A stretch of DNA of 64,000 nt, from assembly GCA_038324085.1 (NCBI GenBank), contig JBBQHP010000001.1:124001-188000 (forward strand). Direction: 5' to 3'. The stretch's first letter is position 1, and each line of letters starts with the position of its first letter. Below are positions 55,480 through 63,627 of the stretch, one piece after another. The translations under genes and the position numbers were made by a program. The notes beneath the pieces were generated by a model. The model saw only the letters and a program-made list of their open reading frames with translations. It did no database searches and had not been told where the DNA came from. Origin of the DNA: Ga0077523 sp038324085 (GTDB lineage: Bacteria > Pseudomonadota > Gammaproteobacteria > Burkholderiales > Ga0077523).

Positions 55480-56988
55480 ATGACCGGCATCGCACGCAAC
55501 GATTCCGCAGCGGAACTGCGCCGAAATGGCCGGACGGTCGGTCGCGTTGCATTCCGCTTCGCCGTGGTCGCAGCCGTCGTTGTCATCGTGGCCGCCCTGG
55601 CGCTCGGTATCGCCTGCGACTCCTTCGCACCGCCGATGCAGGCGCTGCCGGCATGGCTTGCGAACTCCCTGAGTGCTGGTTGGCACCCGGGCCCGGGTGT
55701 TCGCTTCGCCTTGATCGTGGTGCTGGCCGCTGGCGCCGGTTTCGCAGGAGGGTGGATCGTGCGCGGACGGCGACGGCAGGTTGTCCGCGCCGGGAATGAC
55801 GAGCGGACAAGCCTGGAGCGGGCCTCCGAAGTTGAACATCGCACCGCCCTGCTCGAGGACACCCTCAGCGCCGCTTCGGTCGGTGGCTGGCAACTGGATG
55901 TCGCAACCGGACAGTTCCGCTGGACCGCGGAGATGTATCGCATCCACGAGATCGCGCCGGAGGACTACACGCCTGCTCTCGACACCACGCTCGATTTCTT
56001 CGGGCCCGAGGCGCGTGCGACACTGCGCGATGCCGTGGAGTCATCGATCCATCGGGGCAGGTCGTGGGATCTGGAACTCGAACTGATCACCGCCACCGGC
56101 CGGAAGCTCTGGACCCACGCCACGGGTACCGCGAAGTGCGCTGCCAATGGCCGCGCGACAAGCGTATCCGGTTCATTGCAGGATATCAGCGAGCGGCGCG
56201 CGTCCGAAGAACGAATCCGGCGCATGGCGCACCACGACGAGTTGACCGGACTCGCCAACCGGGCCCTGTTCGGGATTCAACTGAACCGTGGCCTGGTCCG
56301 CGCCGAGCGCTACGACCGCAAGCTTGCCGTCCTGTTCGTCGACCTCGACCGCTTCAAGCACATCAACGACACCTACGGTCACGGCGTGGGAGACGACGTG
56401 TTGATCGCACTCGGCCAGCGTCTCGTGGACTCGGTGCGTGCCGCGGATCTCGTGGCGCGCCTCGGAGGTGACGAGTTCGTGATCCTGATCGAGGAGCTCG
56501 ACGCACCCGAAGCGATGGCCGAGCTCGCGCGCAAGCTGCTGCGGGTGATCGAGCAACCCGTCGTCGCCTGCCCGCATGAACTTCTGCTTTCCGCCAGCAT
56601 CGGAATCGCCACGTATCCGGCCGACGGACTGGACGCGCAGGCCCTGCTGAAGCATGCGGACATCGCCATGTACCGCGCCAAGGAGCAGGGCCGCGACACC
56701 TTCGAGTTCTTTTCCCCCCATCTGGAATCGGCGACGGACGACGTGCTGTCGCTCGAAGCGTGCCTGCGTCGCGCAGTCATGGAGCTGCGCCAGTTCGTCC
56801 TGCACTATCAACCCAGGATCTCGACCACGAACGGCCGCATGACCGGGGTCGAAGCGCTGGTGCGCTGGTCGACGCCGGAGGCACTCGTGTTGCCGGAGGA
56901 GTTCATCGGCCTCGCCGAAGAGACCGGGCTCATCGGCACGCTCGGCTCCTGGGTGCTGGGTAGCGCCTGCGCCCAGGCCTCGGGGTAA
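55480..56988 (+). CDS. Membrane PAS-GGDEF protein with EAL domain cut by an in-frame stop
   Basis: The 502-residue product has two transmembrane helices (~25-48, ~75-95) with only a short external loop, a PAS domain (~125-240), a complete GGDEF domain (VARLGGDEFVIL, ~250-420) and the first ~80 residues of an EAL domain (GVEALVRW). A TAA at 56986 ends the frame where paralogues read on; the next codons (RRKGLPPVQVAVNLSARQF) continue the domain in the same frame. The product should act only as a diguanylate cyclase. A sequencing error is possible, but the rest of the EAL domain is also degenerate. Confidence 0.82.
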   Translation: MTGIARNDSAAELRRNGRTVGRVAFRFAVVAAVVVIVAALALGIACDSFAPPMQALPAWLANSLSAGWHPGPGVRFALIVVLAAGAGFAGGWIVRGRRRQVVRAGNDERTSLERASEVEHRTALLEDTLSAASVGGWQLDVATGQFRWTAEMYRIHEIAPEDYTPALDTTLDFFGPEARATLRDAVESSIHRGRSWDLELELITATGRKLWTHATGTAKCAANGRATSVSGSLQDISERRASEERIRRMAHHDELTGLANRALFGIQLNRGLVRAERYDRKLAVLFVDLDRFKHINDTYGHGVGDDVLIALGQRLVDSVRAADLVARLGGDEFVILIEELDAPEAMAELARKLLRVIEQPVVACPHELLLSASIGIATYPADGLDAQALLKHADIAMYRAKEQGRDTFEFFSPHLESATDDVLSLEACLRRAVMELRQFVLHYQPRISTTNGRMTGVEALVRWSTPEALVLPEEFIGLAEETGLIGTLGSWVLGSACAQASG

Positions 56989-57009
56989 CGGCGCAAGGGG
57001 CTGCCACCC

Positions 57010-57543
57010 GTGCAAGTCGCAGTGAACCTGTCCGCCCGCCAGTTCTACGGCGCGCACCTGCTGGAGGAAGTCGCCGAAGTCATCCAGGTCACCGGCATAG
57101 CCCCGGCGTGCCTGGAGCTGGAGGTGACCGAGACGCTCCTGATGCAGGACATCGAGCACGCCGCAAAACTGCTGCGACGCCTGAAGGAGATCGGCGTCGG
57201 TATTTCCGTCGACAATTTCGGCACCGGTTACTCCTCGCTGTCGAACCTCAGGCGACTGCCCATCGACCGTCTCAAGATCGATCGTTCGTTCGTCCGCAAC
57301 GCCCTCGCCGACGTGGACGACGCCGCGATCACCCGTGCCATCGTGGCGCTCGCGCACAACCTGCGCATCCGGGTCGTGGCCACAGGCGTGGAGCAATGGG
57401 AGCAGTTCGATCTCCTGCGGTCCCTCGGCTGTGAAGAGGTGCAGGGGTTCCTGTTCAGCCGCGCGGTCGTGGCCAGCGAGATCGAGGATCTGGCGCGGCG
57501 CGACGCCCGCTTCGAGATCCGCCCCGCGCGGGCATCGGCCTAA
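57010..57543 (+). pseudogene. C-terminal part of the interrupted EAL domain
   Basis: This is the remainder of the EAL domain, in the same frame as the preceding gene after the TAA at 56986. A GTG at 57010 could in theory restart translation, but no ribosome site is seen. Two catalytic positions differ from active EAL domains: DDFGTG is DNFGTG, and the AEGVE Glu is Thr (ATGVE). LKIDRSF and VQGFLF remain. Best read as a decaying domain, though a separately made fragment cannot be excluded. Confidence 0.75.
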
Positions 57544-57654
57544 GGCCTGTCCTGCCGAGCGGCAATTCGCCCCGCAATCGAGGTCGACCAAGTGCGGTAC
57601 GATCGTTTCCGGCTTCGTCGTCACGACCCTCGAACAGTCCTCATGGAGAATGCG

Positions 57655-57903
57655 ATGCTTCAGCTCAGACCGAATTGCGAATGCTGCGACAGGGATCTGC
57701 CGCCCGAATCCGCGGACGCTCGCATCTGCTCATTCGAGTGCACGTTCTGCAGCGACTGTTCCGAGAATGTGCTGAAGGGAATCTGTCCGAACTGTGGCGG
57801 CGAACTGCTGGTCCGGCCCCGCCGCCCGGCCCACAAACTGGCCGCAAATCCCGCTTCGACCGCGCGCGTCCACAAACCGGCGGGCTGCGGCAGGACCGCC
57901 TGA
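57655..57903 (+). CDS. Small Cys-rich DUF1272-family protein
   Basis: The 82-residue protein has paired Cys motifs of a zinc-binding fold: CECCDRDLPPES, ICSFECTFCSDC and GICPNCGGEL, matching DUF1272. A basic tail (RPRRPAHKL) follows. Function unknown. ATG at 57655 with GGAGAATGCG before it is preferred over ATG 57643. The VOC gene starts 4 bp after its stop, so they are probably co-transcribed. Confidence 0.88.
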   Translation: MLQLRPNCECCDRDLPPESADARICSFECTFCSDCSENVLKGICPNCGGELLVRPRRPAHKLAANPASTARVHKPAGCGRTA

Positions 57904-57906
57904 GCC

Positions 57907-58350
57907 GTGGTCGAGGTCATCGGCATCGACCACGTCTACGTCGCTGTAGCCGATCTCGCGCGATCGGAAGCGTTCTACGATCGCGTCATGACCTTGCTCG
58001 GTTTCAGAAAGAACGGCTTCGCGCTCGCGGGCGAGCCGCACTTGCAGTACTTCAATCGACACTTCGGCTTCGTGTTGCGTCCGGCCCGTTCGACGCCGCG
58101 GCACGATCGATACGCCCCGGGACTGCACCACTTCTGTTTTCGCGTCGACACCCAGGATGACGTCGTCACCATCGCTGACGCGCTGCGCGCGGCCGGCGTC
58201 GACGCCTCGCCTGCGGAACTGCATCCCGGCTACGCGCCCGACTACTGGGCCACCTTTCTCGACGATCCGGACGGCATCCGCCTCGAGATCACCAACTACC
58301 GGCAGGAGCGGCGCGCACGCCACGACCGGTGGAACGACGCGCCGGGATAG
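57907..58350 (+). CDS. VOC (glyoxalase/dioxygenase fold) family protein
   Basis: The 147-residue protein shows the VOC pattern: IDHVYVAVADLARSEAFYDRVM, LHHFCFRVDTQDDV and FLDDPDGIRLEITNY, which place His, His and Glu as likely metal ligands. It is not a typical GloA, so its substrate is open. GTG start. The next gene makes methylglyoxal, so a role in aldehyde handling is possible but unproven. Confidence 0.85.
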   Translation: MVEVIGIDHVYVAVADLARSEAFYDRVMTLLGFRKNGFALAGEPHLQYFNRHFGFVLRPARSTPRHDRYAPGLHHFCFRVDTQDDVVTIADALRAAGVDASPAELHPGYAPDYWATFLDDPDGIRLEITNYRQERRARHDRWNDAPG

Positions 58351-58425
58351 CAGCCCGACGCGGAGCGCATCAAACCCGCGGCTCGCCGCCTCCCGCTCCC
58401 GAATCCCCACAGCAAGGTCTACTTC

Positions 58426-58911
58426 ATGACACCCATCGCCTCGGCCCTCGCACCCCGCAAGCGCATCGCCCTGGTCGCCCACGACAACAAGAAGCAGGAT
58501 CTCCTGGAATGGGCCGGCTACAACCGCGAGCTGCTCGCGAAGCACGATCTGCTCGCGACCGGCACCACCGGCACTCTGCTGGCGGAGGCGCTTTCGCTCC
58601 CGGTCGTGAAGCTTCAGAGCGGCCCGCTCGGCGGCGACCTCCAGATCGGCGCCATGGTCGCTGAGGGAACCGTCGATTTCATCATCTTCTTCTGGGATCC
58701 GCTGGAACCGCAGCCGCACGATCCCGACGTCAAAGCCCTGCTGAGGATCGCAGTGGTCTGGAACATTCCCGTCGCCTGCAATCGTGCGTCGGCCGACTTC
58801 ATGTTCTCGTCGCCCTTGATGTCGTCGGCCTACGAGCGGCGCCTGCCGGACTATGCGAGCTACCGTGGCCGGCTCCGTAGCGCCCTCGATCGGATCGACG
58901 CACCAGGCTAG
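58426..58911 (+). CDS. mgsA: Methylglyoxal synthase
   Basis: The 161-residue enzyme converts dihydroxyacetone phosphate into methylglyoxal and phosphate. It has RIALVAHDNKKQDLLEWA, the phosphate loop ATGTTGTLLAE, the catalytic Asp region SGPLGGDLQIGAMVAEG and EPQPHDPDVKALLRIA. Slightly longer than the E. coli enzyme (152) at the C-terminus. It converges with the CoA-transferase gene. Confidence 0.96.
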   Translation: MTPIASALAPRKRIALVAHDNKKQDLLEWAGYNRELLAKHDLLATGTTGTLLAEALSLPVVKLQSGPLGGDLQIGAMVAEGTVDFIIFFWDPLEPQPHDPDVKALLRIAVVWNIPVACNRASADFMFSSPLMSSAYERRLPDYASYRGRLRSALDRIDAPG

Positions 58912-58989
58912 CTGTGTCGGTCTCCGGGTTCGTCCGACCGTGCGGCACGCACCACGGCGCCCCTGGCACACGCCTCGAAGGAGCAGCTC

Positions 58990-60177
58990 TCAGATCGCGC
59001 CGTCGGCGGCGAGCTGGTCGGCAAAGGCGGCATCGAAGCCCAGTTCTCGCAGTATCCGCCGTGTATCCCGACCCACGGCCGGGATCGGGTCCATGCACGG
59101 CTCGACACCCTGCATGGTCACCGGCGGGATCAGCGCTGCGATGTCGCCCTGCGGCGTGCCGACCGTACGCCAGCGATTGCGCGCCTGCAGTTGCGGGTGT
59201 TCGAAGAACTCATCCATGGTGTTCAGGCGGGCATTCGCGATCTGCGCCTCGTCCAGTCGCCGCACCACTTCCACGGCGGTGAGGTCCGCGAACACCGCGA
59301 CGAGGATCGCCGTCAACGCGGCGCGATTGCCCTGGCGATGGCTGTTGCTGTCGAACCGTGGATCATTCGCAAGAGATGGCTGCTGCAGGACGGTCGCACA
59401 GAAGCTCGCCCACTCGCGTTCGTTCTGGATGCCGAAAAACACCGTGTGTCCATCCCCGGCCGGGAATGGTCCATAGGGATGGATCGTCGCGTGGGCGGCA
59501 CCCGACCGCGGCGGCGGGGACCCGCCGTAGTGCGAGAAGTACATGGGATAGCCCATCCACTCGCCGAGCGCTTCGAGCATGGAGACGTCGAAGACGGTTC
59601 CCTTGCCGGTGCGGGTGCGCTGGAACAGCGCCGTGAGAATGCCGGTGTAGCCGTACATGCCGGCCGCGATGTCGGCGATGGAGATTCCGGCCTTGCTCGG
59701 CTCCTCGGGGGTGCCGCTGATCGACACCATGCCCGATTCGCACTGGATCAGCAGGTCGTACGCCTTCTTGAGGGCGTAGGGACCGTCCGGTCCGTAACCC
59801 GAGATGCTGCAGGCGATGAGGCGCGGAAATTTCGCGCTCAGCGCCTCGGCGCCGAGGCCCAGGCGGGCGGCAGCGCCGGGCACCAGGTTCTGCACGAATA
59901 CGTCCGCTTTTTCGAGTAGCCGCGCGAGGATCTCCGGCGCGGCGGCGTGCTTCACGTCGAGCGTGAAGCTTTCCTTCGAACGGTTCAGCCAGACGAAATG
60001 TGAAGACTGGCCGAGCACGGTACGGTCGTAGCCCCGCGCAAAATCGCCGGCGCCGGGCCGTTCGATCTTGATCACCCGGGCTCCGAGATCGGCCAACTGG
60101 CGCGTCGTGAACGGTGCGGCGACGGCCTGCTCGAGCGAGACCACGGTGATGCCTTCGAGCGGCAGCATGTTCGTCAC
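58990..60177 (-). CDS. CaiB/BaiF family (class III) CoA-transferase
   Basis: The 395-residue enzyme begins LPLEGITVVSLEQAVAAPFTTRQLADLGARVIKIERP and has YDLLIQCESGMVSISG and the family's catalytic-region LLEKADVFVQNLVPGAA. It moves CoA between carboxylic acids; the acids are unknown. The GTG at 60177 overlaps the stop of a 45-codon His-rich ORF (GTGA), while an ATG at 60168 fits equally well. It may serve with the acyl-CoA dehydrogenase nearby. Confidence 0.9.
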   Translation of the reverse strand: MTNMLPLEGITVVSLEQAVAAPFTTRQLADLGARVIKIERPGAGDFARGYDRTVLGQSSHFVWLNRSKESFTLDVKHAAAPEILARLLEKADVFVQNLVPGAAARLGLGAEALSAKFPRLIACSISGYGPDGPYALKKAYDLLIQCESGMVSISGTPEEPSKAGISIADIAAGMYGYTGILTALFQRTRTGKGTVFDVSMLEALGEWMGYPMYFSHYGGSPPPRSGAAHATIHPYGPFPAGDGHTVFFGIQNEREWASFCATVLQQPSLANDPRFDSNSHRQGNRAALTAILVAVFADLTAVEVVRRLDEAQIANARLNTMDEFFEHPQLQARNRWRTVGTPQGDIAALIPPVTMQGVEPCMDPIPAVGRDTRRILRELGFDAAFADQLAADGAI

Positions 60178-60311
60178 TTCAGTGCCTCGCCGCCGTCAGG
60201 CGCACGAGGAGCACCACCACCCCGTCCATCGTCAGACGGCACGTGGGCGCCCGGCGTCCGTATGGCGGCCGCGCGGAAATGATCCTCATGGTAGTGGTCG
60301 TGACCGTTCAT
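60174..60311 (-). CDS. Small His-rich ORF upstream of the CoA-transferase
   Basis: A 45-codon ORF starts with ATG preceded by a strong GGAGG at proper distance. Its N-terminus is rich in His and acidic residues (MNGHDHYHEDHF), and the rest is Gly/Ala/Arg/Pro-rich. Its TGA overlaps the GTG start of the CoA-transferase by 4 nt. This could be a real small protein or a leader peptide that couples translation. No family recognised. Confidence 0.45.
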   Translation of the reverse strand: MNGHDHYHEDHFRAAAIRTPGAHVPSDDGRGGGAPRAPDGGEALK

Positions 60312-60546
60312 GGCGCCTCCAGCCAGATCCTCCGATGATAGCGGTCCTCGCGCGGAACCGTCACGCACGCGGACCAGCTCAAGCCCGCGACTCTCGCGCC
60401 GATATCCTCCATGCGGTCGATAAGCCGTCCAGCGCCGCGGCGCTTCGACTCTTCGATCCGACTCCGTTGGGGCACCCAACTGAGCAAGCACTCACCTCGC
60501 CTATCGAAAAGGCGGCACACATCGGACTTCCTTCAGGTATGCCCAC
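60312..60546. other. Intergenic region, no gene seen
   Basis: About 235 bp between the small His-rich ORF and the chemoreceptor fragment. Open frames here have no recognisable content. It probably holds the promoter of the CoA-transferase gene and perhaps remains of the missing part of the chemoreceptor. Confidence 0.5.
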
Positions 60547-60774
60547 ATGAACGACCTCTCTCCCGCCTTGGAATCGATCGAGGATATCGCGACCATGACC
60601 CGACTGCTGGCCCTCAACGCCGCCTTTGAAGCGGCAAGAGCCGGCGAACAAGGGCGCGAATTCGCCAGCATTGCCGACTCGATCCGCACGCTCGCCGGGC
60701 GCTCGACGCAGGCGGTGCCGGTATTCCCCGCTGCTGCGCACGTACTCGAAGCCCCCGCGTCAGCCAAGCCCTGA
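60547..60774 (+). pseudogene. Fragment of a methyl-accepting chemotaxis protein
   Basis: The 75-codon frame encodes the hairpin tip of an MCP signalling domain: IEDIATMTRLLALNAAFEAA and RAGEQGREFASIADSIRTLA match the CheA/CheW-contact region of chemoreceptors. Sensor, HAMP and most of the coiled coil are missing, and the C-terminus diverges after RSTQA. It cannot work as a receptor. Most likely a gene remnant; a free-standing signalling mini-protein is a remote option. Confidence 0.72.
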
Positions 60775-60792
60775 CCCGGCCGGCTGTCGTTG

Positions 60793-61956
60793 TCAGTACG
60801 TCCTCGGCATGCCGAGGACGTGTTCGCCGACGTACGCAAGGATCAGGTTGGTGGAGATGGGGGCCACCTGATAGAGGCGCGTCTCGCGAAACTTGCGCTC
60901 GATGTCGTACTCCGCGGCGAAGCCGAAGCCGCCATGGGTCTGCAGGCAGGCATTCGCCGCTTCCCAGGAGGCGTCGGCAGCCAGCAACTTCGCCATGTTC
61001 GCCTCCGCGCCACAAGGCTCGCCCGCATCGAACCTGTGCGCCGCACGGAAGCGCATCAGATCGGCCGCTTCCACGTTCACATGGGCGCGCGCGATGGGAA
61101 ACTGGATCCCCTGGTTGCGACCGATGGGCCGGTCGAACACGATGCGCTCGCCGGCGTATTTCACCGCGCGCTCGATGAACCAGTGACCGTCGCCGACGCA
61201 TTCCGCCGCGATGAGGATGCGCTCGGCGTTCATGCCGTCCAGGATGTAGCGGAAGCCCTGACCCTCGACGCCGATCAAGTTTTCCGCCGGCACCTCGAGG
61301 CCGTCGAAGAAGACTTCATTGGTCTCATGATTGGGCATGTTGCGGATCGGTCGCACGGTCATCCCCCGGCCGAGGCTCGTGCGCAGATCCACGAGGAAGA
61401 CGGAGAGTCCTTCCGACTTCTTCTTGACCTGATCGAGCGCGGTGGTGCGCGCCAGCAACAGCATCAGGTCGGAATGCTGCACGCGGGAGGTCCAGACCTT
61501 CTGGCCGGTCACCAGATAGCGGTCGCCCTGGCGCACTGCGACCGTCTTGAGCCGCGTGGTGTCCGACCCGGTCGTAGGCTCGGTGACGGCGAACGATTGC
61601 AGGCGCAGCCTGCCCTCGGCAATGTCCGGGAGGTAGCGGCGCTTCTGCGCATCGGAGCCGTGGCGCAGCAAAGTCCCCATCACGTACATCTGCGCGTGAC
61701 AGGCGCCCGAGTTGCCGCCGGAATGATTCACCTCCTCGAGGATCACCGACGCCTCGGTGACCCCCAGTCCGGACCCGCCGAACTCCTCGGGGATCAGTGC
61801 GGAGAGCCAGCCCGCTTCCGTCAGCGCACTTACGAAGGCTTCCGGGTACTCCCGTTTCTCGTCCCGCTCGCGCCAGTAGGCCCCGTCGAAGCGGGAACAC
61901 AAATCCCGCACCGCCTCGCGCAGCGCCTGATGCGAGAGGTCGGATCCGACCGTCAT
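60793..61956 (-). CDS. Acyl-CoA dehydrogenase
   Basis: The 387-residue flavoenzyme has SFAVTEPTTGSDTTRLKT (FAD/substrate contacts), VTGQKVWTSRVQHSD, IGRNQGIQFPIA and the C-terminal QTHGGFGFAAEYDIERKFRE. The last carries the FAD-binding region; the position equivalent to the catalytic Glu of many members lies near AAEYDIER. It introduces an alpha-beta double bond in an acyl-CoA; chain specificity is unknown. A 24-bp palindrome overlaps its stop end. It lies downstream of grxD, beyond that gene's terminator. Confidence 0.92.
   Translation of the reverse strand: MTVGSDLSHQALREAVRDLCSRFDGAYWRERDEKREYPEAFVSALTEAGWLSALIPEEFGGSGLGVTEASVILEEVNHSGGNSGACHAQMYVMGTLLRHGSDAQKRRYLPDIAEGRLRLQSFAVTEPTTGSDTTRLKTVAVRQGDRYLVTGQKVWTSRVQHSDLMLLLARTTALDQVKKKSEGLSVFLVDLRTSLGRGMTVRPIRNMPNHETNEVFFDGLEVPAENLIGVEGQGFRYILDGMNAERILIAAECVGDGHWFIERAVKYAGERIVFDRPIGRNQGIQFPIARAHVNVEAADLMRFRAAHRFDAGEPCGAEANMAKLLAADASWEAANACLQTHGGFGFAAEYDIERKFRETRLYQVAPISTNLILAYVGEHVLGMPRTY
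60798..60821. repeat. 24-bp perfect palindrome at the 3' end of the acyl-CoA dehydrogenase gene
   Basis: The two halves ACGTCCTCGGCA and TGCCGAGGACGT are exact reverse complements with no spacer. It lies within the last ten codons. In RNA it could form a hairpin and act as a terminator-like or protecting structure for the dehydrogenase mRNA; the converging MCP fragment ends 24 bp away. Confidence 0.85.
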
Positions 61957-61966
61957 CGCGGCAATC

Positions 61967-62000
61967 GAAAAAACAAACGGGCCGGCGTGGCGCCGGCCCG
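61967..62000 (-). terminator. Rho-independent terminator of grxD
   Basis: On the minus strand a 10-bp GC stem (CGGGCCGGCG with CGCCGGCCCG, 3-nt loop) is followed by TTTGTTTTTTC. It starts 21 bp after the grxD stop and ends just before the acyl-CoA dehydrogenase ATG. Confidence 0.88.
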
Positions 62001-62020
62001 TCGCGCAGAAGTGATCGAGG

Positions 62021-62329
62021 TCACTTCCCGAACAGCTTCTGCAGCTCTCCGCTCTGATACATCTCGCGCATGATGTCTGCGCCGCCTACGAATTCACCCT
62101 TCACGTAGAGCTGTGGCACCGTGGGCCAGCTGGAGAATTCCTTGATGCCCTGTCGAACGTCGGCGTCTTCCAGCACGTTCACCGTGGCCACCTCCTCGAT
62201 GCCGCAAGCCTCCAGGATCTGCACCGCAGCGGCCGAAAAGCCGCACATCGGGGCGTCCGGCGTGCCTTTCATGTAGAGGACGACTGGGTTGTCCGCGAGC
62301 TGTTTCTGAATGCGTTCCTTGGTTTCCAT
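62021..62329 (-). CDS. grxD: Monothiol glutaredoxin
   Basis: This 102-residue Grx4-type protein has the monothiol site in MKGTPDAPMCGFSAAAVQIL (CGFS) and glutathione-binding SSWPTVPQLYVKGEFVGGAD. It carries and delivers 2Fe-2S clusters. ATG at 62329 with GAGGAAA before it fits the family length. Part of prfA-prmC-grxD. Confidence 0.97.
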   Translation of the reverse strand: METKERIQKQLADNPVVLYMKGTPDAPMCGFSAAAVQILEACGIEEVATVNVLEDADVRQGIKEFSSWPTVPQLYVKGEFVGGADIMREMYQSGELQKLFGK

Positions 62330-62434
62330 GCGTTTTTTCCTCGTTGATCCGGCGGGGGGTCGATCGACACCCATACCGCTGAGACAGGCGCCAATGTTAG
62401 CCGGTTCGCCCATGGCGCAACAACCACACGGCCA

Positions 62435-63289
62435 TCAGGCGTAATGACCGCTCATCACCCGGGCCCGCCCGCCCAGATCGTCGTAGCCGGCGACGTCCCG
62501 GAAGCCAGCGCCGCGGAACAGCGCAGCGAGGGCGTCGCGCTGATCGTAGCCGTGTTCCACCAGGAGCGTGCCGCCGGTTTGCAGATGGGCCCCGGCCTCG
62601 GCGACGATCAGGCGTATGGCGTCCAGGCCGTCTGCCCCGCCGACGAGGGCCCCCCGCGGTTCGTGCGCGAGTTGGGCCAGATGCGCGTCCGATTGCGCGA
62701 TGTAGGGCGGATTCGACACGATCAGATCGAAACGCAGGTTCGCCAGCCCGCCATACCAGTCCGATTCGACGAACCGCGCATTGCCCGCGCCGAGGCGACC
62801 GGCATTGTCCCGGGCCACGGCCAGCGCTGCCGGGCTGGAGTCCACGCAGACCACGCTGGCCGCGGGACGTTCCAGCGCGATCGAGATGCCGACACAACCG
62901 CTGCCGGTTCCCAGGTCGGCGACTCGAACCGGCCGGTCTGCGGGGAGAGTCGCCAGCGCGCGGTCCACCAGCACTTCGGTATCCGGACGTGGAATCAGCA
63001 CCTCGGGCGTCACCCGAAACAGGTGATTGCGAAACGCCTCCTCCCCGATCACATACGCGATGGGCACCCCGGTCCGCACGCGGTCGAGGGCCAGCGCATA
63101 GCCCGTCAGATCGAAGGCGCTCGCGCGGTCCGCTTCGCGCAGGATGCGCTGGGCCGGGGAGAGTCCAAGGGTGTGCCGGGCAATTCGATCGACGGCACGC
63201 GCAGCAGCATCGAAGCCGATTCCGGACACCGCGGCGAGCGCCTGAGCGTCGCCGCGCAACACTGCTCCGAGCGTTTGCTGATTGCTCAT
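62435..63289 (-). CDS. prmC: Release factor glutamine methyltransferase
   Basis: The 284-residue enzyme methylates the Gln of the GGQ motif in release factors. It has an N-terminal helical domain, RNHLFRVTPEVLIPRPDTE, motif I VADLGTGSGCVGISIA, and the catalytic IVSNPPYIAQSD. Start at 63289 (MSNQQ) is preferred over upstream in-frame codons. Its substrate gene prfA lies upstream beyond a tandem repeat. Confidence 0.95.
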   Translation of the reverse strand: MSNQQTLGAVLRGDAQALAAVSGIGFDAAARAVDRIARHTLGLSPAQRILREADRASAFDLTGYALALDRVRTGVPIAYVIGEEAFRNHLFRVTPEVLIPRPDTEVLVDRALATLPADRPVRVADLGTGSGCVGISIALERPAASVVCVDSSPAALAVARDNAGRLGAGNARFVESDWYGGLANLRFDLIVSNPPYIAQSDAHLAQLAHEPRGALVGGADGLDAIRLIVAEAGAHLQTGGTLLVEHGYDQRDALAALFRGAGFRDVAGYDDLGGRARVMSGHYA

Positions 63290-63310
63290 CGGGGTCGTTG
63301 CGCCGCCGTC

Positions 63311-63627
63311 GCTCCCCGACACCCGCCCTGGGCGCCCCAGCTGCGCTGGGCGCTGGGCTGACGCGGTCTCCGCGGGCCCACCAACCTCTGCGCTCCCCGA
63401 CAGACGCCCCGGGCGCCCCAGCTGCGCTGGGCGCTGGGCTGACGTGGTCTCCGCGGGCCCACCAACCTCTGCGCTCCCCGACAGACGCCCCGGGCGCCCC
63501 AGCTACGCTGAGCGCTGGGCTGACGCGGTCTCGGCGAGCTCACCCACCTCTGCGCTCCCCGACAGACGCCCTGGGCGCCCCAGCTACGCTGGGCGCTGGG
63601 CTGACGCGGTCTCGGCGAGCTCACCCC
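63311..63627. repeat. 81-bp tandem repeat, four units, between prmC and prfA
   Basis: Units start at 63311, 63392, 63473 and 63554, each beginning GCTCCCCGAC; the period is exactly 81 bp and the fourth unit runs into the 3' end of prfA. Units 1-2 and 3-4 form two subtypes (AGCTGCGCT with CCGCGGGCCCACC, versus AGCTACGCT with CGGCGAGCTCACC). Each unit has an inverted repeat, CCCAGC-3 nt-GCTGGG. As 81 is a multiple of three, frames stay open on both strands and give 27-residue repeats, but no ribosome site or family supports a protein. Confidence 0.92.

Noticed and set aside
63286..63624. 112-residue Arg/Pro-rich ORF with 27-residue repeats over the tandem repeat (minus strand), and a similar one on the plus strand
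   Set aside because: Open only because the repeat unit is a multiple of three and GC-rich. No ribosome site, no family, and both strands are equally open.
63311..63627. Possible CRISPR array
   Set aside because: The 81-bp units are contiguous without unique spacers, and no cas genes are near.
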